A stretch of DNA of 64,000 nucleotides. It comes from Evernia prunastri (taxonomy: Eukaryota; Ascomycota; Lecanoromycetes; Lecanorales; Parmeliaceae). The stretch spans positions 62,001-126,000 of the forward strand of contig NKYR01000041.1 in NCBI GenBank assembly GCA_003184365.1. Reading direction: 5' to 3'. This document shows, one piece after another, positions 40,533 through 52,026 of the stretch (position 1 is its first letter; the number at the start of each line of letters is the position of its first letter). The notes below the pieces were generated by a model. That model was given only the letters and a program-made list of their open reading frames with translations. It searched no databases and had not been told where the DNA came from. The translations under genes were made by a program, and so were the position numbers.

Positions 40533-41973
40533 ATGGCAAATCCGCAAGGCCTAGAAGCTGGCTCGGGCTCCAAAGGGCATTCAAGGAATGTCTCCTATAA
40601 TAGAGGTAATTCGGCAGAAGAATTCTCCATAGAGAAACCACTTCGGGTCTCGGATCTATCTTACTGACAAGCCTCCAGCTCCGCTCACAAGACGGATGAC
40701 CAAGGGTCCTCTCGATTCCGATGAGTATGCTTGCTCTATCCACCCTTGAAGCATGATATTGACAGCTCAGTCCTTTAGCCGTCGAAGCTCCTCAAACACC
40801 TGGAAAACTCACCCATGAAGCCGCGAATATTCCTGTACCAGCCACGGCTTTCAGCCCAGAGCGACCATTCGCTCAACCCGCCACCGCGGTGCCTCCGCCC
40901 CCACCTAGCAAGGATTTCACCTACCTTCTGCGGCCAGACATCTACCACCATTTATCCCAACTAGTACGTAATCTACTAGATTTCTGTGCAACCTGCAAAG
41001 CTCACGAGACCCATAGGACCTACCCTCTCAGTTCCGCACTTCCAATCGCCAGCCATCCCCTTCCACCCCAATCTCGACCCTTCTCGCGAATCACAACTTC
41101 CGCTCTGCCGCCACAACTGCCGCTTTAAGACTCTGCACTCCACCCACACCCCGTCCAGAGGAGCTTTTTCCGCTTCTCTACACTCGTCTTGCCTGTTTGA
41201 TTCTCATAAATCATCTCCCTTTGGCTGCCGAAGAATCAAAAGCGCTGCAAGACATCAACAGCCCGTTCTACCGTGATGAAGTTACAGGAAAGAATGTGTT
41301 GCCGTGGGAGCTGAGAGTTCTCGCCGTACGGTTACAAGGAGTGGGATACGGAGATGGTAGGAGGAGTGTTGGAGGTTATTACGACTTAGCGGGGGAGGCA
41401 AGGGGGGAGGTGAAGAAAGCTGCTGACCCGAAAGAAAAGCAAACGTGGAAGGAGAGATTGAAGGACTTGGGCCTGTGCGTGGCTAACGCACTGATTGAGA
41501 TGAATGATACTGGAGCTGCCGTGAGACATTTGGAGAGCTTACGACCTAGAAATGGAAAAGACGAAGTGCTAGAAGGGCGCCTGGCTCTGCTCCACCTCAA
41601 CCTTGGAAATGTGGATGCAGCGCGGCAGTGTCTCCTTGATACCAGCGCCTTAGACTTGAGACCGTTGCTCAGTATGGCGGATGGGCGCTATGCAAATGCG
41701 GCCGAGGAGTGGACACCGAGCAGTGATCTCGCTACACAGAATTTAGCCGTTTGTCTTGTTTACACTGGCAAGGTGGATATGTCCTTGGAGCTGCTGGATA
41801 AATTAGTTGGGAAGGGAAGGAGCTTCCACGCGTTGACCTTCAATCTGGCGACCTTGTATGAGCTATGTAGTGAAAAAGGCAGCCAAAGAAAAGAAGATCT
41901 GCTAGAAAGAGTTTCCAAGAGTACTGAGGAGCGAGGAGGTGGAGAAAGGAGCGTGGTTGATTTCAAGTCATGA
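40533..41973 (+). CDS. TPR protein, TRAPPC12-like
   Basis: Four exons (40533-40605, 40679-40724, 40771-40963, 41017-41973) give 422 aa. The first 100 residues are disordered and Pro-rich and end in DFTYLLRPDIYHHLSQL. After the third intron comes a helical repeat region: STLLANHNFRSAATTAALRL, LFPLLYTRLACLILIN, then ALQDINSPFYRD and VLPWELRVLAVRLQGVGYGD, and later TPR-like pairs (ALIEMNDTGAAVRHLESL, NLAVCLVYTGKVDMSLELL). This arrangement fits the trafficking protein particle subunit 12 family, which works in ER-to-Golgi and endosomal tethering. The exon 2 acceptor was chosen at ACAGCTCAG because the later TTTAG would break the frame. Family assignment is from recalled motifs. Confidence 0.8.
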
Positions 41974-42312
41974 GGCTTGAGGCGGGTTTGCCTCCGCTAT
42001 TGAATTACTTATCGAATACCCCTTGTTATGAGGAAAAAGCAAGAGAGAGCCAATGAAGCAGGACTATGCCACAAGCACGAAACTATATCCAGCCTGCGTC
42101 CATGCAGCCTCTATGATCTTGGATGAAGACAATTCTGCCACTCCACCCCGATAGCTCGCTAGATTGGCTGCGTTATGCATTACAAACGTCCTCGATGAAC
42201 GCCGAACAAACCTCCAGATTGCAAACACAGCTGGGGAGCAGATGAAACCCATTAGCGGAGAGCACAAGGACTCTCCGCGGGATACATGTCGTAGCATGTC
42301 TATCAGGCACGT
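41974..42312. other. Convergent intergenic region
   Basis: Gap between the TRAPPC12-like gene and the uncharacterised minus-strand gene. Short ORFs on both strands are shadows of each other; no feature is recognised. Confidence 0.55.
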
Positions 42313-43763
42313 TCAGACAACTTCGTTCCCCCTGATTTTCTTGCTCCCTGCGGCAGCCTGACTCTTTTCCATAGCCTCACCCTCCCTCTTCCTTCCCTTG
42401 ATTCCAAGGCCGCTAGTACCAGCCTTCGTACGTGCCCACCCATCGAACGGACTGACCTTTTTTCCACGCCGATCAAAGTGAGCGGCGACAATCGGCTCAG
42501 GTGGGGCTGAAGGCGAGTCAAGTGCTGCCTTCTTGGTGGCTGCTCTAGTTGCGTGACCAGTGGTCGGCGGAGTTGTAGGTGAGAAAATTGAGGCCTTGAC
42601 TGGAGTAGTCACCTGTTTTCCGTCCTCCGGATCGGTCATTTCATGATCTTGAGAATCTTCGATATCAGTGGGAGCTTCTTCATCGTCAACGGTGGATGAG
42701 GTACGTTCGTGGATCTGTTGCTTTGTTGGGAAGAGGAGACGAGGTTTAATTGAGGAACGGGTCAATGGACGTATAGTGAAGGAATCGCGCTCGCTTTCTC
42801 CGACGTTGCTGGTGTCATTATGCTCTGAGCCGTCATTTGGAAACCTTCGATAGATCTTCTTGCCGCGACTGAATACAAGAATAAGTGCCACCTTCGGTGA
42901 AACAAAGGGACGGTAAGTGCTTACAAGACGTAGACCATGCCTTCTTCACGATTGAACGCCTCCTCAATTTCCGTACTCGCATCTAAACTATGCTCTGCTT
43001 TCCGCTTCTTGCTCCCTTTCTTTTTGTGGGGCCCTGGAGAAGCGGATTCCTGGGCATATTGATCGTAAAAAGGATTGTCCTCGCTCGGATCCAACTCCGG
43101 AACTTTGTCTTTGGAGTCTGTGTAGATTTCGATCTGGGTTTCCGAGCCCGCGTCACCATCATCTTCCATTGAGCTATACAGAGAGAAACCGACATGCCTC
43201 TTATTTCTTCTCTTACGTGGATTCGGCATTGCATCTTCTACTGTATCTGGTCGAGAAGCGAAGAGCACTTTAGCTGCAGCCTGGACGGCTGCTGGCTGCA
43301 CAGGCTTCTTGCGGGGCGTCTTAGCCGGCGTGGGAAGCATGGTCGCCGCAAGATTCAAGGATGGTTGTTGCGAGCTGGGATTCTTATCAGGTTGGTGGAA
43401 CAAATCGTGGGACGGAGCTTCTGAAGATGGACCAACACCACCCATGGCGCTAGCTTTCTTGCTATGGTTCAAGAGTTGGCCTCTTGAAGATCTCTTGCGA
43501 GGAGAGGTATTCGTCGAAGAAGGAGGTGAATAAGTATGAGTGGCAGATTGTAGCGTATTTGGCTTCGCCGGATCTAAGGATGCTGAACTATGTTGAAGAT
43601 CAACCGGATTTGGTGGAGGAGTCTCAATGGCACGTTGGGTGCGCGATGAGGAGTTGCGTGTGCCTTTGCGAGTAGTTTTCGGGCGATGCTCGTCGAACTT
43701 GGCACCATGAAGCGGCGTCGGTGGTAAATGTACAGCTAATGTTGACAAAGGCGTCGTTGCCAT
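42313..43763 (-). CDS. Uncharacterised, mostly disordered fungal protein
   Basis: Two exons, 42925-43763 and 42313-42868, give 464 aa. The 56-nt intron (donor GTAAGC, acceptor ATTCAG) joins EGMVYVF to RGKKIYRRFP, a short ordered-looking island in an otherwise Ser/Pro/Lys-rich chain. Several S/TP sites and the LPTPAKTPRKK and IFSPTTPPTT segments resemble Cdk substrate motifs, and KKKGSKKRKAEH and RKRRNKR are likely nuclear signals. Near the C-terminus is HFDRRGKKVSPFDGWARTK. I infer a nuclear, cell-cycle-phosphorylated protein but cannot name it. The frame is open upstream to 43919; the start at 43763 (MATTPLSTL) was preferred because the extension lacks this composition. Confidence 0.75.
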
Positions 43764-44209
43764 ACTGCAATATCCAAGACCAATCCCGAGGCGTTCAACA
43801 CAACGACGATATGGTGCCAGTTGCTTGGCTTCGTAAATCTCAGAGCGTAGCAAGTGACTGTTGGCTAGGAGTGCTGGAACAATGGTTAAATTTCGGGCGA
43901 AGTGAAGCCGTGGAAGCACACGATTCGGTGGAGCTAGCTATTTTATGCAGTGACAGGTAACAGGGAGCAAACGCATTATGCTATGCTATATTATTTGGGA
44001 TGGGAGGATTGGAGGTAGAGGATAAGGAAGTAGTCATGCTGAGGATGGTTGATGGCTGTCGTCAAAATGCTGTGGCAGGGCGGGAATTTAAGCGTACAAG
44101 CGCGTAGATTGCCCTCCAAAATCAACAACACGTCTCCCAGCCCCTGCTTGACACTGAGAAGAGGTCTCCTTTTCGGCCGTGTATATACTTTGTTTCTATC
44201 ATTCTAAGT
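43764..44209. other. Divergent promoter of the uncharacterised gene and DUO1
   Basis: No distinct motif beyond A/T-rich patches near 43980. The genes on both sides look like nuclear or cell-cycle proteins and may share regulation. Confidence 0.5.
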
Positions 44210-44962
44210 ATGGCTCGTAATAGTGTTACTCCTCTAGACCTTAAATCTCTGTCCCTCTCCGACAGCGACGCCGACACAGAAGACCTCTTCGCATCACCGT
44301 CGGTGCCCGCAAAAAATCGGAGGCCTGAACAACACCCTGAGACTTCGAGTGCCCAACATCCTGTCCATTCAACAAACAATGAACAAGACCGCTCTGCGGC
44401 CCATGAAGAAGCTCTTCGCCGGGAACTGTCCTCCGTCCGTAGCATGAACCAGGTCATCTTAGGGGTCGTCGACTCTTTAGAAAAAGCCAAAAGTAACATG
44501 GAGACAGTTTCAGCTACAGTCTCGAATGCATCTACCCTTCTCACAACGTGGACGCGCATACTCAGCCAGACCGAACACAACCAGCGGCTGATTTTGAATC
44601 CACGATGGCAGGGAGCAAGTCAGGACATTGCGGATGGAGAAAACGAGGTGTTGCTGATGCGGCAGGAGAAGGAGAGAAGGGAAGTAGAAGAGACAAGGAG
44701 AGAGGAAGCGAGAATAAGGGAAAAGGAGGAAGAGGAAAGACGGAGGATGACAGAGGGGCCCACATCCAAGGGTCCACGAGGAAGAGGTCGAGGTGTCGGC
44801 CGAGGGGCCGGCAGGGCGGGGATAAATGGATACGTTGGGGTGGGCGGTCAAGGAGGAGTAAGAGGGACATCCAGAGCAGGTGGCACTACTCCTGGAAGAG
44901 CGGGGAGTGGTATTGGAAGAGGCATAGGCAGTGGAAGAGGAAGAGCAAGGGGTCCATCGTGA
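44210..44962 (+). CDS. DUO1: DASH complex subunit Duo1
   Basis: A single-exon gene of 250 aa. Duo1 is part of the ten-protein DASH/Dam1 ring that couples kinetochores to microtubules. The conserved domain is at about residues 60-145: EALRRELSSVRSMNQVI, then VVDSLEKAKSNMETVS, and STLLTTWTRILSQTEHNQRL followed by LNPRWQGASQD. A charged coiled coil of Arg and Glu follows. The C-terminus is an Arg/Gly-rich tail of about 70 residues with many RGRG units, longer than in yeast, which could bind RNA or microtubules or be methylated. The N-terminus carries SLSDSDADTEDLF, an acidic Ser-rich stretch. No intron is needed. Confidence 0.9.
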   Translation: MARNSVTPLDLKSLSLSDSDADTEDLFASPSVPAKNRRPEQHPETSSAQHPVHSTNNEQDRSAAHEEALRRELSSVRSMNQVILGVVDSLEKAKSNMETVSATVSNASTLLTTWTRILSQTEHNQRLILNPRWQGASQDIADGENEVLLMRQEKERREVEETRREEARIREKEEEERRRMTEGPTSKGPRGRGRGVGRGAGRAGINGYVGVGGQGGVRGTSRAGGTTPGRAGSGIGRGIGSGRGRARGPS

Positions 44963-45644
44963 AGGAAGCACTATGAGTGTTCGAAGCTTTGCTTTGATTC
45001 GATTGACGATACCCCAAATTGTTGCGATCCCGCCATTCTCGCTTTGGTTACAGATATCAGATCAGATTACCATTGTCCAGCCGTGACCACACACACTTAG
45101 GCCACCGTGAATTGGCAACGATCCTAAGCCTAGGGTCACGGGAATTGTTCACAGGACAGTGCAAAGGTAACGATTTCTCTTTGCTCCAAAGAAGTCTCAG
45201 CCAAGGCGGCAAAGCATTTGATTTTAATCATCAATGAATAATGTGTTGGATACAGTCAGATAGCGCCTGCTTGAAGCGTAGGAGATGCCTGAGATGTTCC
45301 ACTCGGCGCCGGCTCTACAGAGTGCGGTGCACCCCGGAGTTGAGAAAAATGATGCGATCGGACGCTGATTGGTCGTAGCACAACTGACCCGCTGAGTCCG
45401 CCAGGTGCATGAACCACTAGGGGTTCAAATTACGCGACTGACGAAGGTAATAAGAGTAGCTAACGTGAGATGAGTTTTTGTTCTCTTTTTTTTCTATTGT
45501 GTTTTGTAGAGGTGTAAAAGAGCTCTCAACCGCCCATGCCAGTCCAGTCACTGTTCTAGCTGGCTCCACCCATACAGCAGAGTAAGAAAACACACTCGAA
45601 TTCTTTATCCACCCGCAGGCGTAGCTTGCACGGCAGAAATTAAA
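44963..45644. other. Intergenic, nothing recognised
   Basis: Scanned for a tRNA because of GGTTCAAAT at 45421-45429, but no acceptor or anticodon stem pairs with it. Short ORFs only. Confidence 0.5.
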
Positions 45645-46442
45645 ATGGCCACAGCGTCCTTCATGAGTGTGCCTGCAGAAATCCGCCTCATGATATATAA
45701 GCTCCTGCTCTCAGACCACAAGGACATGGCCATACACATACGCACGGAGGAGCCTCTGATGTACGAGCGACGTAAGCGCGAAATACGACGAAGAAGCAAG
45801 TTTAGGTACATGGCCGATCGAATGCGCTGTCGCAGTGCGGAATCGACGTACTGCCTTGACAGAAGTCCTGGCGACATATATTCCTCGATTCTAGGTGTGA
45901 ACCAACAGGTCCACGCGGAAGCCTCCCACCTTCTGTACTCGGAGCATACTTTCGATTTCGGCACGGACATCGAAAGCATTATACCCTTCGTACAAGACCT
46001 CACGCCTACCGCTCGCTCCTTCGTCAAACGGATGAGTATAGTCAAACGCTCTCTACCATACACCAAAGACTTCGACCGCTGCGAATGGCGAAATGCCTGC
46101 GCGTTCATTTCGCATAATCTACGCTTGGTGCAGCTTGACCTCTACGTTGAAGGAGGAACACCTTCGCTTGCGAATAAGCCCGCATTATACTGGAAACAAA
46201 AAAGCACCTACAGCAAAGCGGACTTTGCCTCGATAGCTAGATTAGACGAAATGGATGAGGATATGGAATGGATGAAGCACGTCGTCGCGATCAGTGATTT
46301 ACGAATCCTGAATGTGAGGGCCTTGCTGCAGCATTGTCCGATTCCAGGCTCGAAAGCGATGGCTTTCTTTGTGAACTTTTCTGCGAGCATTGAGATAGGG
46401 TTTGCCGAGTATCTGAAGTCGCTTATGGTTGCGCAGTTTTGA
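45645..46442 (+). CDS. 2EXR-type domain protein
   Basis: A single-exon gene of 265 aa. The N-terminus carries the F-box-like signature FMSVPAEIRLMIYKLLLS, followed after about 55 residues by ILGVNQQVHAEASHLLYSEHTFDFG. This pairing of LPxEIRxxIY with a cysteine- or asparagine-containing NRQIxxEAxxLLY helix is typical of the 2EXR/DUF7730 proteins that are greatly expanded in Pezizomycotina. Between the two lies a very basic insert (RRKREIRRRSKFR). Function is unknown; an adaptor role in protein turnover is often suggested by analogy with F-box proteins but is not shown. No membrane segment or secretion signal is present. Confidence 0.8.
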   Translation: MATASFMSVPAEIRLMIYKLLLSDHKDMAIHIRTEEPLMYERRKREIRRRSKFRYMADRMRCRSAESTYCLDRSPGDIYSSILGVNQQVHAEASHLLYSEHTFDFGTDIESIIPFVQDLTPTARSFVKRMSIVKRSLPYTKDFDRCEWRNACAFISHNLRLVQLDLYVEGGTPSLANKPALYWKQKSTYSKADFASIARLDEMDEDMEWMKHVVAISDLRILNVRALLQHCPIPGSKAMAFFVNFSASIEIGFAEYLKSLMVAQF

Positions 46443-46925
46443 TATGTTCTCACTGCTTGATGGTCGTTTTCGGGTATCTGGGTGTGGTGGTTCAGATGTT
46501 TTAGAGGGGCTCTGGGTGTTTTAAAAAGCCGGCGCATCGCGAGGGTCATAAGTGACGAGGAAAAAAACCTCAATGCCCAGGACTCGTTATCAGATAATTC
46601 GGATCTGATAAGAAAATGCCCTATTCATCGGGTGCATACCTAATTAGCGCTTCCAGCCACGTGAATTCCGACGATTATTTTTGCCCAGGCCCCGACCTCT
46701 TCCTCCTCACGAACCTCCATTCCAGTAATACAAACCATGTACACCAGCCATCTCCAATTTCTATCCACTGATAGAAAATGTTTCTCTTTAAACTCTCTTT
46801 CGCTCATTTGTCGCCCACACTGCATTTGCATTTCTATACTACGCAATCTGCCTGGGTCGTGTAACCATCCACTCTGCGCTTCCTTCGACACCTGCCTGTA
46901 CTTCCTTGCTGTGATCATCTCGATC
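46443..46925. other. Promoter region of the secreted-protein gene
   Basis: The frame of the following gene is open upstream to 46737 but reads as a pyrimidine-rich 5' UTR. No other feature. Confidence 0.5.
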
Positions 46926-47672
46926 ATGCGTCTCACGTCCCTTCTAGTGATATCAGTGCTCTCATCCCTGAATCATGTTTCCCACGCTTTCCCACTGAAA
47001 CCCCAGGCACCTCCCAACGAGCCTGCAATCCGAAGACGCGTAGCATATTCTGTTGTGGCCGTTGATGGAGCCTCCGCTGCCACGCCTCTAGCTGCTCCAG
47101 TATCAGCAACGCTCACATTATTCCAGACGTCGAACAGCATTAAGACCGTCAGTACTCCCGCAAGCAGCGCGCCACCCTCAATCGAAACAATCGTAGCGAC
47201 ACAGGTTGTCAGCGAATTGAAGCCCGCAAAGACAGTGAGTATGATTCTTACTCAGAAAGTCACAACAACTCTGTCTCCGGCAATAATCCCGACATACATC
47301 GTCGTCAATCCCGGGGTAACACCGGTATCGTCTTTAACAAATTCTCTCGCAAGCCAAGCCTTGAGCGGTAGATCAAGTGTGACTTGCGAAACCTCGGTCT
47401 CCACTTCGATACTGACCATATCCTCAACCTCGACCTGGACATGGGCCCCGGTACCAACTGTTTCTATACCCATGACAAGCTCTGGTCGGGCTTCCAAAGC
47501 TGCGCATCCGGCAGAAGCAAAACATCCAGCAGCAAAAGGTCCAGAAGCCGCTGCAAGCATTCCGTCCTCTTCTCCATCTCAAGCTGCTGCTATCACAAGC
47601 TCTAGTGCTGTATTGACGGCTTCGACGGAGACTTACGATGATGGAATGTGGCATACCTCTTATCCGATGTAG
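46926..47672 (+). CDS. Secreted Ser/Thr/Ala-rich protein of unknown function
   Basis: A single-exon frame of 248 aa starting at MRLTSLLVISVLSSL, a clear signal peptide with probable cleavage after SHAFP-proximal Ala (residue 20-21). A dibasic-tribasic site (IRRRVAYS) near residue 38 could be processed by a Kex2-type protease. The rest is Ser, Thr, Ala and Val, with one Cys (VTCETS), consistent with dense O-mannosylation and a cell wall or surface role. The last residues are ETYDDGMWHTSYPM, a conserved-looking terminus that I believe recurs in secreted ascomycete proteins; its function is unknown. There is no obvious GPI signal. Upstream in-frame methionines were rejected because they would bury the signal peptide. 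Confidence 0.7.
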   Translation: MRLTSLLVISVLSSLNHVSHAFPLKPQAPPNEPAIRRRVAYSVVAVDGASAATPLAAPVSATLTLFQTSNSIKTVSTPASSAPPSIETIVATQVVSELKPAKTVSMILTQKVTTTLSPAIIPTYIVVNPGVTPVSSLTNSLASQALSGRSSVTCETSVSTSILTISSTSTWTWAPVPTVSIPMTSSGRASKAAHPAEAKHPAAKGPEAAASIPSSSPSQAAAITSSSAVLTASTETYDDGMWHTSYPM

Positions 47673-48452
47673 AACGCGACTTCAACAGTGCTCTCGAGTG
47701 CGTCAGCGACGGATGTTGGTATTGGCAGGGCACAGAGCCTTTGGAAAAAGGGATGATATGATGATCTACGGCACATTTCGGAAACGAGACTACGAACACA
47801 CCTAATTTCTGTCACCCGTCCAATCCAATGACTTCCTGCAGGTCATCAACAGCAGCAAACCAAGCGCCAGGACTCGGAGGCAAGATGTGATTTGCATGAG
47901 ACGGCCATCACGAGAAGTAGTTGATACCGCTTAAGAGTGGACTGTGGCTGGGGAGGCTGGAGGATGCTCTAATTTTTTCGGAAGGGTTGAGAAGGAAGAT
48001 GGTGGCTCGATGTTTCGAGAATACGGAAGCTATGAATTGCACAACAGGTTAACGATTACATGCACCAAAAGGGCATCTTGCATAGCGATGGGTGCTTTTG
48101 AAGCACGTAACGTAGAGACCAAACTTTACCTTATTCCAATACATGGACTAGTGACGACCAAATGGAAGTAGCGACAGAGCTCAATCCCATGTCTTTTCGT
48201 GGGTTTTTCAATTTTTGAAATACATTAGCATGATCACTATACAATTAGAAATAAGTACGGCATGGGTGAGCTCGTTGGTTTTCCAAATCTTTAGCTTCAC
48301 CTCGGCATAGAGTACGGAAACCCTGAGTTTCGCTGAAACCGTACTGCTCAACAACGGACCGCGAATGAGTTGACAGGACTGCAAAAGTGAGAGTGGTGGT
48401 GCTGGCAGCAAAGCACAAGCTGCCGATTGAACTGCAACATCCCGCTATCAAA
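47673..48452. other. Intergenic, promoter of VPS35
   Basis: No supported gene; a 75-codon plus-strand ORF at 47944-48171 has no features. VPS35 begins at 48453. Confidence 0.5.
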
Positions 48453-51421
48453 ATGTCTGACCGGGTGGGTTCCCCTCCGGCCATTGAGGACCAAGCTCGA
48501 TTACTCGAAGATGCCTTGGTCCTGGTACGCCAACAAACACACCTCATGCGCAAGTGCTTGGAGACTCCAGGCAAGCTCATGGATGCATTGAAGTGCAGGT
48601 ATGAAGCTCGAAAGTCCTCACTGCTCTCAATGTTGTGAAGACACCGTTGCTAACTGCGAGCTATATCCATGAAGCTCCACTCTCGTGTCCGAGCTCCGGA
48701 CAAGTAGCCTAGGGCCCAAACAATATTATGAGCTTTATATGTCTGTCTTCGACGCTTTAAGGCACCTGTCAGTCTACCTCCGCGAATCCCACCCTGTCAA
48801 CCACCTGGCAGACCTGTACGAATTAGTTCAGTACGCAGGAAACATCGTACCTCGACTTTACCTCATGATCACCGTTGGAACTGTATACATGGGAATCGAG
48901 GATGCACCTGTGAAAGAGATTATGAAGGATATGATGGAAATGAGTCGGGGGGTGCAACATCCAATACGCGGGTTGTTCCTCCGATATTATCTCTCTGGAC
49001 AGGCAAGGGATTCGTTGCCTGCAGGGAGTGGAGATGGACCCGAAGGAAACCTTCAGGATTCGATATCCTTCATACTGACAAATTTCGTTGAGATGAACAA
49101 ACTGTGGGTAAGGCTGCAACACCAGGGACACTCGAGAGAGAGGGAACAGAGAACGAAGGAAAGGCAAGAGTTACAATTACTTGTGGGAAACAATTTGGTG
49201 CGGTTGAGTCAATTAGTCGACCTCGATGCATACAAGACGGTCATTCTGCAACCCCTTCTGGAGCAAGTCGTCCAGTGTAGAGACGTTCTAGCACAAGAGT
49301 ATCTTCTAGAAGGTTTGCAATCCCGCACAGGCGTGCTTCAGTTTCAGCAGCTAATACGAGCTCTAGTGATAACACAGGTATTCCCTGACGAATTCCATCT
49401 AAACACACTGGATCAATTGCTTTCGGCAATTGCTCGATTGAACCCACACGTCAACATTAAAGCAATAGTCATTGGCCTGATGGATCGATTGTCATCGTAT
49501 GCTGCGCGAGAAGCAGAGTTGGAATCATCGGAAGACCGCAAGCAAACAGAAGAGGAAGCCACTACTAGATTACTGGAGAGACTTCGAATATCAAAGGAGA
49601 ACGAGAAAGCACGGGCATCGGCTGATGGGACCGAGGGAAAGCAAGTAAATGGCGATAAGCCGACACAGACGCCGTCGAGCGAGATTGAAAGTCGGCCAGA
49701 CGAGAACTCAAAAAGCGCTACCTTTGAAGATCGTGAAAAGCCACCCCCGAGCAAGAACTGGGGAATACCTGGAGATGTCAAGCTTTACGAGATTTTTTAC
49801 GAACAAGTCGTCAACTTGGTCAACGCACAGCGTTTACACATTCAAGATACGATCGCTTTGCTCGTCTCTTTATCTAAACTGTCTCTGTGAGTGCCGGTGT
49901 CTCTAGTGAAAACCCAGCTAACAACAGAACAGTAATATCTATCCCGAGCGCCTGGGTAGTCTCACCTGCCTTGAGTTTTAATGTGACTGCTAATTGGGGC
50001 GTAGAATATGTGGACCAAATACTTTCGTACGCCAGCGACAAAGTTGCTCAATTTGCGAACAGTCCCGACCTGCATTCAGCGTCTACACAATCGAATATTC
50101 TGGCCCTTCTTCTCGCACCAATCAAATCCTATGTGTCTTTGTACACAGCCCTCGCCCTCCCGAACTTTATACCCCTTCTTCACGTACAGACCTATTCTAC
50201 ACGCCGTGCAGTCGCTGGTGAGGTAGTTCAAAACCTCCTCCGGAGTCAAACAAAGATATCTTCATCCAAACAACTAGATGGCGTCCTCGAAATATTGAGA
50301 GTACTGATAAAGGAAGGCATCCCACAGCCTGCTGGCTACCCCGGTGTTCCAAGTCAGCGACGAGGCGTCGAGACAGAGGAGACAGTGATAGAGCAAGGAT
50401 TGTTGGCTAGACTGGTGCACCTTATCAGATCGCCCGATAACGACACACAATTCAAGCTGCTTCAAACGACTCGCAACGCCTTTACGGATGGCAACGAACG
50501 TATCAAATACACTACCCCTGCTATACTCACCTCGTCCCTCAAGCTCGCCCGTAGATACAAGACCAGAGAACACTACGACGACAGCTGGCAATCCCAATCC
50601 TCCGCACTTTACAAATTCATGCATTCGTCAATATCTGCGCTTTATACGCGCAACGGCGCCCCTGATTTATGTCTCCGCCTATTCGTGGCCTGCGGTCAAG
50701 TTGCCGATCAAACAGGGTTCGAAGAAGTGGCATATGAATTCTTCGCGCAGGCATTTACGATTTACGAGGAAGCTATCAGCGATTCGAGAGCACAATTCCA
50801 AGCCGTCTGTGTAATTGCAGGCGCGTTGCATTCCACCAGAGGGTTTGGAAAAGAAAACTATGATACGCTGATTACCAAATGCGCGTTACATGGCAGTAAG
50901 CTTTTGAAAAAGCCGGATCAGTGTCGAGCTGTATACTTGGCCAGTCATCTTTGGTGGGCCGTGGAGATTCCGGCGAAAGGCGAGGAGGATGCAAAGAATG
51001 TAGGTCAAGACCATGCATCGATCGCAGCGAGTATCGGCTGACATTATGACAGCTTTATCGAGACGGCAAGCGCGTGCTTGAGTGTCTACAGCGCGCTCTC
51101 CGTGTGGCAGATGCTTGTATGGATACCGCGGTGTCAGTAGAATTGTTCGTGGAGATCTTGAATAGATATGTATATTACTTCGATCAGCAAAATGAGACGG
51201 TGAGCTTAAGCGCAGGAACCAGGGACCATCATCAATGTGTACTGACAGCAATATAGGTGACGACGAAATACTTGAACGGCCTCATCGAGCTTATACATTC
51301 TAATTTGCAGACGAACCAGGAAACTTCGAGCTTGGAGGCTCCGAAAAAGCATTTCCAGAGGACGCTAGACTACATCCAGAGCAGGGAGTATGAAGGCGTT
51401 GTCATACAAGCTAAACAGTAG
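48453..51421 (+). CDS. VPS35: Retromer subunit Vps35
   Basis: Vps35 is the long alpha-solenoid of the retromer cargo-recognition complex, which returns receptors from endosomes to the Golgi. Six exons (48453-48598, 48675-49886, 49933-49955, 50005-50999, 51053-51199, 51257-51421) give 895 aa, the usual length. The N-terminus reads EDQARLLEDALVLVRQQTHLM; the Vps26-contact PRLYLMITVGTVYM is near residue 100, with HPIRGLFLRYYLSG after it. The exon 3 microexon of 23 nt encodes NIYPERL between LSKLSL and EYVDQILSYA. The C-terminal Vps29-binding solenoid includes VLECLQRALRVADACMD and ILNRYVYYF. An insert rich in Glu, Lys and Ser between the two halves (about 350-410) is probably disordered. All introns are 46-76 nt. 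Confidence 0.96.
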
Positions 51422-52026
51422 ACTGGTTATCATATTGGGAATCCATGTGATTGTTTGCTGCCGGCTTCGGGCCTTTGAGGCTTTGCCTCTATGTACTCTT
51501 AATTGTAAAAAAAACAACCTAAGCGGTACCGAGCACCCATTGTGACATGTTCAATTGCGGGTCCAATCTTTCTCATCTTGTCTGCGCATAGTTGACGATT
51601 TTCGGGCCTGATGTAATCCGCATTCAATTTCGCTCTTACAGTCTCCAGTTCCTTCATACAGAAGCCAGTGAGTGCAAATCTTTGCTACATCTTTACGACA
51701 AACAAACATCATGTCGCAAGTCGATAGCATGAACAGTCAACTCTCTCATACCTTGCCTAATCAATTGCAAGCCTATAGCTTGGCAAGAAGATCCTAATCG
51801 GTAAATTGTTGTCGCTCGACCTTTGTGAGCCGATGGAGGCCTGAACCTTGACCTGGCTGCCCAAGGCTCATATGTCCGGGAGAGAATTTCCCATGGCAAG
51901 GAGCCATGTGCACCTGGGTTGCAAGGTCGAAGCCAAAAGCTGGAGCGATCCTCATCTGACGGACCTGAAAGGTAGTACTGTATTATCGAAAGAAAAAAAA
52001 TGAGCGTACATATTCATGGTCATGCT
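51422..52026. other. Convergent intergenic region
   Basis: Between the 3' ends of VPS35 and the PAQR gene. One 68-codon ORF without features. Confidence 0.55.

Noticed and set aside
45411..45440. GGTTCAAAT resembling a tRNA T-loop
   Set aside because: No flanking 5-bp T-stem, anticodon arm or acceptor stem could be paired around it on either strand.
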